DNA of 7,504 nt, taken from positions 1-7,504 of the forward strand of contig DASQLD010000028.1 in NCBI GenBank assembly GCA_035630195.1, written 5' to 3'. Below the pieces are notes generated by a model, which saw only the letters and a list, made by a program, of their open reading frames with translations, was not told the origin of the DNA and made no database searches. Positions 1 to 6,702 of this stretch are shown here, piece after piece. Each line of letters starts with the position of its first letter. The first letter of the stretch is position 1. The position numbers were made by a program, and so were the translations under genes. Source of the DNA: DASQDN01 sp035630195 (GTDB lineage Bacteria > Acidobacteriota > Terriglobia > Bryobacterales > Bryobacteraceae).

Positions 1-1016
1 TCGAGTCCGCTGGCAGTTAGACTTTTCGCCAACCCTGAATCGGAAAACACATTCCTTAGAGATGAAATCATCTCCCTACCGTCACCAGCCGTCAGAAAGT
101 CGCGGCCGGGTCGGAACAATCCTTCCGAGTCAGACCACGGCGCGGAGATCAACGGTATGCCGCAGGCGAGGGCTTCAAATGGTCGGATGGTTGGAATACC
201 GGGCAGGGCATCCGCATAAGGGCCGCGCGGGACATGGACCGTCACCCTGTACCGGCCGAATACGTCGGGAACACGATAGTTTGGAAGCCAACCTCCGTAT
301 TCGATACCCGCTGCCGCAAATTCCTCCAGCACGGCGCCGGAATAACGAACCCCATAGATCCGAGCCTTGAGCTTGAGTGCTCTAACGGGTTCAATCAGGA
401 ACTCACGTAATTCTTTCGAACGCTCGCCATCTCCCCAGTTCCCGATCCAAACCAGGTCTCCCTCATAACTGCTCAGAGAACGTGGGCGGAACACGCGCGT
501 GTCTGCCGCCTCATGCCAGGTCCAGGCGGATGATGTCCATCCGCTCTTCAGGTAAAGGTCGCGAATGATAGAGCCGTAGGCTAAGACACCGTCATAGTGA
601 CGGAGATCATAGCTCTCCATCTCCTCCGGTTTCGTAACGCTGCGATGGTGTGTATCGTGGAAAAACAGTCGATATCCGCCATGAATCGCTCGATGCCTGC
701 CGATTGCCGCCACCAGCTCGACCGGGTTCCATTCATGAACGATCACGAGATCGGCGCCACTCAGCGCTCGCGAAAGGTCTAGAGACTCGAGATCATAAAG
801 GCGACTAGTGATGTGTGGATAGATCCGCGCAAATTCTTGAAGCGCCTCAGGACCGTGCTGCTGAATGAGATTTGTGCGGCTCCAACCATCTGCTGGTTCG
901 AAGATATCCACCTGATGTCCGCGTAACACTAACTCCGTGCTGAAACCGCGAAGGAAATGAGCGTTGCCATGATTCCAGTCCGAAACCAACGAATGACTGA
1001 AGATTACGATGCGCAA
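1..1016 (-). CDS. CgeB-like glycosyltransferase, 3' end beyond the window
   Basis: Reading leftward from a TTG at 1016, the frame stays open for 338 codons to the window edge, so the C-terminus is missing. The N-terminal half (MRIVIFSHSLVSDWNHGNAH) looks like a Rossmann-type GT-B domain, with a HEWNP segment near residues 94-98 and FFHDTHH at 118-124. The C-terminal half has VWIGNWGDGERSKEL (189-203), a GGWLPNYRVPDVF segment (241-253) and TIRPFEALACGIPLISAPW (276-294). The last segment is typical of the CgeB/Glyco_trans_1_2 family of retaining GT-B enzymes, which transfer a sugar from an NDP-sugar donor in the cytoplasm. The TTG start is chosen because GGAG lies 6 nt upstream and the protein then begins exactly at the first beta-strand. 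The gene overlaps the GT4 gene by 13 nt and is probably the last gene seen of the operon. Donor and acceptor cannot be inferred. No ATG start is available near the N-terminus. Confidence 0.85.
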   Translation of the reverse strand, partial: MRIVIFSHSLVSDWNHGNAHFLRGFSTELVLRGHQVDIFEPADGWSRTNLIQQHGPEALQEFARIYPHITSRLYDLESLDLSRALSGADLVIVHEWNPVELVAAIGRHRAIHGGYRLFFHDTHHRSVTKPEEMESYDLRHYDGVLAYGSIIRDLYLKSGWTSSAWTWHEAADTRVFRPRSLSSYEGDLVWIGNWGDGERSKELREFLIEPVRALKLKARIYGVRYSGAVLEEFAAAGIEYGGWLPNYRVPDVFGRYRVTVHVPRGPYADALPGIPTIRPFEALACGIPLISAPWSDSEGLFRPGRDFLTAGDGREMISSLRNVFSDSGLAKSLTASGL

Positions 1017-2110
1017 GCGAATCTCCGTTCGATAGCCCGTGTATAACAGTCGTGGTAACGTTCGGTCGTTCGGATCGTCGAATACGACCGGGCACGGTTC
1101 TCCGCCAGACGCGCCATCTCTTTCCGTAACCCGGGTTGATCGATGAGTCGACGGAGCGCACTGTGGATCTGTTCCCGGTTCTCGGGTTCCACGTAGATTG
1201 CGCTCTCACCCCAAACTTCGCGCAGGCTTGGAATGTCACCTAGCACCAGGACGCAGCCGGATAACGCCGCCTCCAGCGCCGAAAGTCCAAACGGCTCGTA
1301 TTTTGCGGGAAGAACGAAAATCGATGCCCGGCAATACCAGTCAGCCAGTTCTGTGGTCGATAGCTTACCCAGGAGAGCGCAACCGGGAAAGGTGTTCGAA
1401 TTCCCATCGGGACCGCGTTGCTCGCCGAAAACATAAACAGGCCACGGCAAGGTTGAGGCGATATCTGCAACGGCGCTGATATTCTTTGCCTCATCCCACA
1501 GTCGACCCGCGGTTACGATGATGGGCTGCTTCGGCGCCTTAGGAAAGAGACACGCGTTTCGACCATTTGGCACTACAGCGATTTCGTTCCCTGTGAAGTC
1601 GTAGTTCTCACGCAGCGACGCTGCCATCGAGTTGGTCGGAGCGGTTACGATGTCGGCCGCGTTTAACGATCTTTCGACTTCCTCGCGATACCGCCGCCAG
1701 CCATCAGGCAAAGGTTCGCCTTTAACGGCACGCCACCAGGAGGCGACACAGGAGTGAGCCGTCAAGACAACTGGGGCCTTAAACGGCAACGAAGCATGAC
1801 CGTAACAGTTCAGGTGGATTACGTCTGGTTGCAGGCGCCTTTCCAGACTCAGCAGCCATTCGCCGGAGATTGCCAGATCCTGCCACGGATCTTCCATCCA
1901 TTCGAGCTTCCTGTCCGAGTCCCACCAATCCAGCCCCGGTATCTCCGCTGCTTCCTCTCGTTGAGAAGCTGATGCTTTCCCGCCGAATGTTACCAGACTG
2001 ATCTCAGCGCCCCGGCGGACAAGTTGGCTTGCCAGTTCTATGGTGAAAGTCCATACGCCCCCGACAGTGTCGCCTGTCATCAGAATACGGAGTGAACCGG
2101 TGCTAGTCAT
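1004..2110 (-). CDS. Glycosyltransferase family 4-type protein (GT-B)
   Basis: A complete 368-residue GT-B glycosyltransferase, normal in length for the GT4 family. The N-terminal domain has RILMTGDTVGGVWTFTIELA (8-27), the usual acceptor-side GGVxxxxxxLA loop, and LTAHS around 116-120. The C-terminal donor-binding domain has VVPNGRN (179-185), AGRLWDEAKN (201-210, where the Arg and Lys are the usual donor phosphate contacts) and YEPFGLSALEAALSG (271-285). The last contains the E-x7-E pair E272/E280 that marks retaining GT4 enzymes. It should transfer a sugar from an NDP-sugar donor in the cytoplasm; the substrate is unknown. I chose the ATG at 2110, although an in-frame TTG at 2140 would add 10 residues. 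The ATG overlaps the radical SAM gene by only 8 nt and leaves a short N-terminal lead before the first strand. Neither start has a good Shine-Dalgarno, so translation is probably coupled to the upstream gene. Confidence 0.92.
   Translation of the reverse strand: MTSTGSLRILMTGDTVGGVWTFTIELASQLVRRGAEISLVTFGGKASASQREEAAEIPGLDWWDSDRKLEWMEDPWQDLAISGEWLLSLERRLQPDVIHLNCYGHASLPFKAPVVLTAHSCVASWWRAVKGEPLPDGWRRYREEVERSLNAADIVTAPTNSMAASLRENYDFTGNEIAVVPNGRNACLFPKAPKQPIIVTAGRLWDEAKNISAVADIASTLPWPVYVFGEQRGPDGNSNTFPGCALLGKLSTTELADWYCRASIFVLPAKYEPFGLSALEAALSGCVLVLGDIPSLREVWGESAIYVEPENREQIHSALRRLIDQPGLRKEMARLAENRARSYSTIRTTERYHDCYTRAIERRFACAS
1023..1026 (-). promoter_or_regulatory. Shine-Dalgarno GGAG for the TTG-started glycosyltransferase
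   Basis: Minus-strand GGAG stands 6 nt before the TTG at 1016-1014, inside the end of the upstream GT4 gene. It decides the start in a frame that remains open further upstream. Confidence 0.6.
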
Positions 2111-3392
2111 GTCGCGGCGATGCAAGCTCGAGTTGCACAAGCGGAGTTGGCTGCTGATCCTGAACGTCGCTAAATTCGTTGAACGTTTTCAGGTACTCTT
2201 CGTGCGCTCGTTCCCATGCGTGATCATCGGGATTTCCCCATTGCTTCGTGTAATCGGGAGAGCCCGGGTAGGAGAAAAGCGGTACAGGCTCATTTGCCCA
2301 AACCCCATGTGCCCGTAGATGCTCACGCCACTCTTTCACTTCCGATGGGTCATCGTCCTGTGAGTCCAAAAGATTCGCTTGAACAAACGGGACTCGCTGC
2401 TTGGCGTAGAGGAGTCGATCCGTCAACTCGGCAGTTGAAATCTTGCATTTCTTGTCTAATCGATTTCTTCCCGCTTCAGTGATACTCTCCACACCTGCCT
2501 CTATCGACACGCAGCCGGCTCTTCCCAGAAGGTCGATCATGTCTTCCTTCCAAAGATCGATGCGAGTCTGAATGCCAAACTTTATTTCTCGGCTCGCGAT
2601 AACTTCCAGCACGTCGCGGTAGGGAAGGAAGATTTCGTCAATGAAGTAAATGTATTCGACGCCACTCGCAACTAAGCCGTCTAATTCCTCCGCGATCACA
2701 TCCATGGGGCGCCGGCGAAACACGTTTCGGAAATTGTCTTTCGCGCAGAAGGTGCAATGATACGGGCACCCTCTGGACGTTTCCATCTCGGCTCCCGGTC
2801 CTTGAGGCTCCGCATCAAAACGGTGATGGTGGTGCGAGTGTTTGGCGAGGGTCTGACGGTCCCAGTGCAGTGCCGGAAGAGCCGCCATATCGGACGCATG
2901 GACGCTACCCTGCAGGCGCACACCGTCCAGAGAGCGATAGCACGTGGAATCCGCAGCCTCTCCTTCCGACGCCAGACGCGGGAGCACCTCTTCGCATTCC
3001 CCCATTACGACGATGTCAACGCCCAGTTTGTTGAGAGTACTCCGGGGAGTTGTCGAGGCATGCGGCCCCACGGCGACGAGCGTGCCTCCCGCGCTTCCGA
3101 TTTCGCGTACCAGTTCTTGCGGGACCCGCAGTTCGGGCGGAGCGCACCGCCAAAAAAGATAGCTCGGGGCGGTTGTAATCACCGTAAAATCCGGCCGGAA
3201 CGAAACGATCGATTGCCGGATTTGCTCGTAAGTCAAACCATCGAGTTGTCCATCGACGATCTGAACAGTATGGCCGGCTTTTTCAAGAAGCGCTTTCGAG
3301 TATCCATACTCGAGCGGCAGATGCGGATGACGACAACCGAAATATACGCTGTGTTCGAAAGTCCACGGAGGATTAACAAGTGAGAATCGCAT
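2103..3392 (-). CDS. B12-binding-type radical SAM enzyme
   Basis: A complete 429-residue protein. Residues 1-140 resemble the Rossmann-like B12-binding domain found before many radical SAM cores: MRFSLVNPPW at the start, a GHTVQIVDG strand (41-49) and VAVGPHAS (107-113). The radical SAM core carries SRGCPYHCTFC with C209, C213 and C216 as the CxxxCxxC ligands of the [4Fe-4S] cluster. It continues with YFIDEIF (249-255) and IEAGVES (297-303), both typical of the B12-dependent class. The enzyme would cleave S-adenosylmethionine to make a radical; class members C-methylate, epimerise or rearrange unreactive carbons. I see no DxHxxG cobalamin motif, so cobalamin use is uncertain. The ATG at 3392 is preferred over a GTG at 3437 because AAGGA lies 5 nt upstream and the protein starts on the first beta-strand. 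It overlaps the fusion gene by 20 nt. Placement among sugar genes suggests a nucleotide-sugar or glycan substrate (inference). Confidence 0.9.
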   Translation of the reverse strand: MRFSLVNPPWTFEHSVYFGCRHPHLPLEYGYSKALLEKAGHTVQIVDGQLDGLTYEQIRQSIVSFRPDFTVITTAPSYLFWRCAPPELRVPQELVREIGSAGGTLVAVGPHASTTPRSTLNKLGVDIVVMGECEEVLPRLASEGEAADSTCYRSLDGVRLQGSVHASDMAALPALHWDRQTLAKHSHHHHRFDAEPQGPGAEMETSRGCPYHCTFCAKDNFRNVFRRRPMDVIAEELDGLVASGVEYIYFIDEIFLPYRDVLEVIASREIKFGIQTRIDLWKEDMIDLLGRAGCVSIEAGVESITEAGRNRLDKKCKISTAELTDRLLYAKQRVPFVQANLLDSQDDDPSEVKEWREHLRAHGVWANEPVPLFSYPGSPDYTKQWGNPDDHAWERAHEEYLKTFNEFSDVQDQQPTPLVQLELASPRHD

Positions 3393-5424
3393 GGAAATCC
3401 TTGCTTTGGAGCGCGCGTTGTCGCACGGCAATTCCACGAGCGCGACTCAACCATTCATAGAGTCGCTCCACACCCTCCCGCACGCTGACTTTGGGCGCCC
3501 AGCCGGTTGCGGCCTTGAATTTACTTGTATCGGAGACGTAGTAGCGTTGATCTCCAGGACGCCAATCGTTCATGCGAATCTCAGGCTTATTCTCCTGAAG
3601 AGAGGCAATCAGGTCTATCAGCTCAAGCAAACTGACGGTGTTCCCAAGCCCTCCGCCGATGTTGTAAGCCTGACCCGACAATGTATGGCTATTCGCCTGA
3701 GCAAGCAGGAAGGCGTCGACAAGATCTTCGATGAACAGGAGATCACGAACTTGCATGCCGTCGCCATACAGCGCGATGGGAGCGCCCTCTATCGCGCGTA
3801 TCAGGAAGTGCGCTACCCAGCCTTGATCTTCATTTCCTTGTTGATGGAGACCATAGATGCAACTCATCCGAAAAACAATGGCCGGTATTCCAAACGTGCG
3901 GGCGTAGTCCAAAACGTACTGATCGGCTGCCCCCTTCGAACAACCGTAGGGGCTATGGAAATCAAGCGGGCGCTCTTCACCGATTCCACTTCGCAAGGTC
4001 GGTTCCAGGGGTTGATATCGCGACTGGCTCTTCTGTAAGGAAAGATCGGAAAGCGCGCCGTAAACCTTGTTCGTCGAGGTAAAAATAAGCGGTGGCGGTT
4101 CCGCCACCGCGCGAATTGCCTCGAGCACATTCAAAGTTCCGCCGATGTTGATCTCACAGTCCCCGCGAGGATCTTGCAGACTCGTTGTCACCGCTACCTG
4201 GGCCGCCAGATGGAAGACCATGGACGCCGATCGGACTGCGGTCTTCAACGCAAGTGGGTCGCGTACATCCGCAATCTCCACCCGCAGTCTCTCCCCGTGG
4301 GTTTCACGCAGCCATGCCAGATTGCGTTCTACTCCAGGCCGCGAAAGGTCATCAAACACAAGTACCGGTTGACCGGAAGCCAACAAGCGTGCAGCCAGAT
4401 TCGTTCCGATGAATCCAGCGCCGCCCGTGATGAGCGCGTGGCGCTTTGCAGCCGAACGGGAGAGTCCTGACCCACCGCGCGCCGATTCACGTACCGCTTC
4501 GAGACCGCCTTCCGACCACAAACGAAAGGAAAGTTTAGGACTCGCCGGTCCCCGCTTAAGGCCGTAGTGAGACTCGCGCTCATCCGACTGGAGAGAGTCG
4601 AAGTGTGGAAAGCCGGAGTGTCGATCGTAAACCCCATGCCAATACACTCGATCAACGTCCGCATCTACTGCAGCGGCCAACGCTCGCACCTGAGAGCGCT
4701 CGTCCCCTCGCCATGTCGAGAAGCCGGTTTGCGTGATCCAGATCTCGGCGTCGCTGCCAAGTTGTCTCAGGCGGTCTCGGACATCGCTGATCTCTGTGTC
4801 CCAGCCTCTCCAGGAAACTTCCGTTGCGCTCGGAAAGCCGTGAACTCCAACAGCATCGATATACGCCAAGACACCGCGGTCTCGCATCAGCGTCAGCCAA
4901 TCGAGATCAGTTGGCCACAGCCCGGGTAGAACCGCTTTTTTGCCACGATGCTGCACCCAATACGCGGCGCTTCCGATCATCTCGCTGAAGATCTGCCAGT
5001 CCGGATCCATCCGCGAGTCCCATTCACTGGGGTGATTGGGACTGTTCCACAACTCGACCCATTCGAAGAAGCTTCCGAATTGCGTGATCATCACATCGAT
5101 GAAATCCGCATACGCCTTCGGTGTCCTTGGCGGTGAGGAGTACTTCGGGGCGACACCAAGAGAGGGGGGCGTGTATCGGAAGCACGGCAGAATGTTCACT
5201 TCCTGCGTCAGGCGCGGGAGCAGCCACGCGTACCATCCGTTACCCTCCGATGTGTACCAATCAGCCCAGGAAATGCCTGTTCGGAGCTCTCGAATGCCGA
5301 GGACGGAGGCCTCAGCAAGCACATTTTCAACCCGCTCGTAGTCCCCGGGTTGAAACCATTCCACCAGGCCAATCTTCGGCTCTCGGGCCTTCTTCGCTCC
5401 CCCGCCGATGGATGATCGCTTCAT
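3373..5424 (-). CDS. Fusion: glycosidase-like TIM barrel + CDP-paratose 2-epimerase-type SDR
   Basis: A complete 683-residue two-domain protein. Residues about 15-315 read as a clan GH-A (GH39/GH5-like) barrel: IGLVEWF (18-24), LRTGISWADW (47-56), FEWVELWNSPN (120-130), YIDAVGVHGFP (188-198), EIWITQTGFSTW (227-238) and VDRVYWHGVYD (257-267). Where clan-A enzymes have the acid/base Glu (WNEPN) this protein has Ser128, and where they have the nucleophile Glu it has Gln232, so hydrolysis is unlikely. After a linker near 315-327, residues 328-662 form an extended SDR: TGGAGFIG (333-340) binds NAD(P), STNKVYG (450-456) gives Thr451, and SPYGCSKGAADQYVLDYAR (491-509) gives Tyr493 and Lys497. The STNKVYG and YGCSKGAADQY motifs are those of CDP-paratose 2-epimerase (RfbE/TyvE). 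The substrate is probably an NDP-sugar but is not proven. The start codon shares ATGA with the upstream stop codon, so translation is probably coupled. The barrel may hold a glycan or position the substrate (inference). Confidence 0.9.
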   Translation of the reverse strand: MKRSSIGGGAKKAREPKIGLVEWFQPGDYERVENVLAEASVLGIRELRTGISWADWYTSEGNGWYAWLLPRLTQEVNILPCFRYTPPSLGVAPKYSSPPRTPKAYADFIDVMITQFGSFFEWVELWNSPNHPSEWDSRMDPDWQIFSEMIGSAAYWVQHRGKKAVLPGLWPTDLDWLTLMRDRGVLAYIDAVGVHGFPSATEVSWRGWDTEISDVRDRLRQLGSDAEIWITQTGFSTWRGDERSQVRALAAAVDADVDRVYWHGVYDRHSGFPHFDSLQSDERESHYGLKRGPASPKLSFRLWSEGGLEAVRESARGGSGLSRSAAKRHALITGGAGFIGTNLAARLLASGQPVLVFDDLSRPGVERNLAWLRETHGERLRVEIADVRDPLALKTAVRSASMVFHLAAQVAVTTSLQDPRGDCEINIGGTLNVLEAIRAVAEPPPLIFTSTNKVYGALSDLSLQKSQSRYQPLEPTLRSGIGEERPLDFHSPYGCSKGAADQYVLDYARTFGIPAIVFRMSCIYGLHQQGNEDQGWVAHFLIRAIEGAPIALYGDGMQVRDLLFIEDLVDAFLLAQANSHTLSGQAYNIGGGLGNTVSLLELIDLIASLQENKPEIRMNDWRPGDQRYYVSDTSKFKAATGWAPKVSVREGVERLYEWLSRARGIAVRQRALQSKDFHAILTC
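3398..3402 (-). promoter_or_regulatory. Shine-Dalgarno AAGGA for the radical SAM gene
   Basis: Minus-strand AAGGA lies 5 nt before the ATG at 3392-3390, within the 3' end of the fusion gene. It favours this ATG over the upstream in-frame GTG at 3437. Confidence 0.6.
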
Positions 5425-6539
5425 AGCATCAATCCGCGAGCAGACAGCTCTGCTCTCGATTCCATTCCTCGATCGGCGGCGCTTTGATTTTCAAGCCACG
5501 ATGCGAGATCTTCCAGCCCGGCCTCAAGGCTTACGCGCGGTTCCCAGCCAAGCGTCTTCCGCGCGAGAGAAATGTCCGCAAAACAGTGGCGTATGTCGCC
5601 ATAGCGATACGCGCCGGTCAACTCCGGTTCTAAGCCTGGCCGCCCTATAGCGTGGACCGTTCGCTCAGCGATTTCCTTGACCGTCATTGCCTGGCCGCTC
5701 GAGATATTGATCGCGAGGCCCCTGGCGGAAGGACACTCGAGAGCCAACTTGCAAGCAGACGCCACGTCGTACACGCTGATAAAATCGCGTTGCTGCTCCC
5801 CGTCTTCATAGATCAAGGGCGGATTGCCGTTTAACACCCGAGCCGCAAAGTTACTCAGCACTCCCGTATACGGATTCGAAAGCGCTTGATACGGGCCATA
5901 TGTATTGAAGAATCGCAGCGCCACAACACGCGTGTCGTATGCGCGGCCGGCGATCAGGCTCATTCGTTCCTGGTCGTACTTCGATAGAGCGTAGATAGAG
6001 GCAATGGCCGGAACTTTGTCCTCAGTCGTTGGAACCGGCATCAATGGCTCCCCAAACTCATCGCGGATCTCCCAGTCACCCGCTTTTAACTGTTCGATCG
6101 ACCGGTCACGGGCAGCAGCGACTTCGCCCCTGCTGTTTCGATACAAGCCTTCTCCATACACGCTCATGCTAGATGCCACCACCACGGATTCCACCCGGTG
6201 TGTGCTTAGCGTCTGCCATAAAACCGCCGTTCCCAGATTGTTCACGCTTGTATAGCGATCAATCTGGTACATGCTTTGGCCAACGCCTACTAACGACACG
6301 AGATGGATTACGGCGTCGATTCCTTCCAGCGCTCCTATAAGAACGTCAGAGTCGCGTATGTCGCCGACGATAAGGTCTACATCGGGACTTAAGTAACTCG
6401 GCCGCCTTCTCTCAACTCCATGGACTTGTGGTTCCAGGCTGTCCAATGCCCGCACAGCATAGCCATGGGCAAGCAGTTCATTCGCAACATGAGCGCCGAT
6501 GAACCCAGCCCCGCCTGTAATTAGGATGTTTTTTGCCAT
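5421..6539 (-). CDS. NAD-dependent nucleotide-sugar epimerase/dehydratase, extended SDR
   Basis: A complete 372-residue extended SDR. It has ILITGGAGFIGAHVANELL (5-23, the GxxGxxG dinucleotide site G9/G12/G15), DIRD (60-63), SSMSVYGEG (123-131, catalytic Ser124), SIYALSK (181-187, Tyr183 and Lys187), RFFNTYGPYQALSNPYTGVL (209-228) and EDGEQQRDFISVYDVA (245-260). The VYGEG start of an insertion, the GVGQSMY segment (85-91) and ALSNPYTGV resemble dTDP-L-rhamnose 4-epimerase/WbiB-type proteins. The reaction is likely C4 epimerisation or oxidation of an NDP-sugar in the cytoplasm. Unlike the family as I remember it, the insertion (residues 131-165) has no cysteines. The ATG at 6539 places the nucleotide-binding strand right at the N-terminus, as usual; no strong Shine-Dalgarno precedes it. 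It is the first gene of the overlapping cluster and shares ATGA with the fusion gene. Confidence 0.92.
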   Translation of the reverse strand: MAKNILITGGAGFIGAHVANELLAHGYAVRALDSLEPQVHGVERRRPSYLSPDVDLIVGDIRDSDVLIGALEGIDAVIHLVSLVGVGQSMYQIDRYTSVNNLGTAVLWQTLSTHRVESVVVASSMSVYGEGLYRNSRGEVAAARDRSIEQLKAGDWEIRDEFGEPLMPVPTTEDKVPAIASIYALSKYDQERMSLIAGRAYDTRVVALRFFNTYGPYQALSNPYTGVLSNFAARVLNGNPPLIYEDGEQQRDFISVYDVASACKLALECPSARGLAINISSGQAMTVKEIAERTVHAIGRPGLEPELTGAYRYGDIRHCFADISLARKTLGWEPRVSLEAGLEDLASWLENQSAADRGMESRAELSARGLML

Positions 6540-6620
6540 TGAGGTTGGTGAGTGTTACCTACCGTTACAGTGATACCGACAAGTAGATGCTCACAGCGCA
6601 TTCGAGTAACTTTACGGGAA

Positions 6621-6638
6621 CCTGGGAATTCTCCTAGG
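6621..6638. repeat. Short imperfect inverted repeat
   Basis: CCTGGGA and TCCTAGG flank a 4-nt loop. On the plus strand all seven pairs form, one of them G-T; on the minus-strand transcript one A-C mismatch remains. It could be part of a weak terminator for the DUF2934 gene or a protein-binding site. No T-run follows it on the minus strand. Confidence 0.35.
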
Positions 6639-6654
6639 CAGAGACGGCGATGCG

Positions 6655-6673
6655 TGGCGCCACCGGTGCGCCA
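6655..6673 (-). repeat. Perfect 6-bp GC-rich hairpin after the DUF2934 gene
   Basis: TGGCGC and GCGCCA are separated by a 7-nt loop, starting 29 nt downstream of the DUF2934 stop codon. It can fold in RNA, but the following minus-strand bases are not T-rich, so a classical intrinsic terminator is not supported. It may slow decay or pause transcription, or act as an operator. Confidence 0.35.
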
Positions 6674-6702
6674 GGCAGATTAACTTAGACGAATTACTGA
6701 CC

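Larger units (their letters stand above)
6540..6702 (-). other. Intergenic region upstream of the sugar cluster
   Basis: This 163-nt stretch between the DUF2934 gene and the first epimerase gene has no convincing ORF. It should hold the end of the DUF2934 transcript and any promoter of the cluster. It contains two inverted repeats (6621-6638 and 6655-6673). On the minus strand two GTAAC copies (6568-6564 and 6558-6554) are spaced exactly 10 bp apart, 15-29 nt before the epimerase ATG. The best -35-like hexamer is TTGTCG (6582-6577), but no good -10 follows at proper spacing, so I do not call a promoter. Confidence 0.4.

Noticed and set aside
62..370. Plus-strand 102-codon ORF
   Set aside because: It is antisense to the CgeB-like glycosyltransferase, whose frame is open to the window edge and carries family motifs.
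847..1239. Minus-strand 130-codon ORF
   Set aside because: It overlaps both glycosyltransferase genes in a third frame, and its Arg/Ser-rich product has no recognisable motif. It is a shadow of the real frames.
2757..3383. Plus-strand 208-codon ORF
   Set aside because: It lies antisense to the radical SAM gene, whose motifs are clear. The product is Arg-rich and shows no domain.
3391..4038. Plus-strand 215-codon ORF
   Set aside because: It lies antisense to the SDR domain of the fusion gene and has no motif or plausible ribosome binding site.
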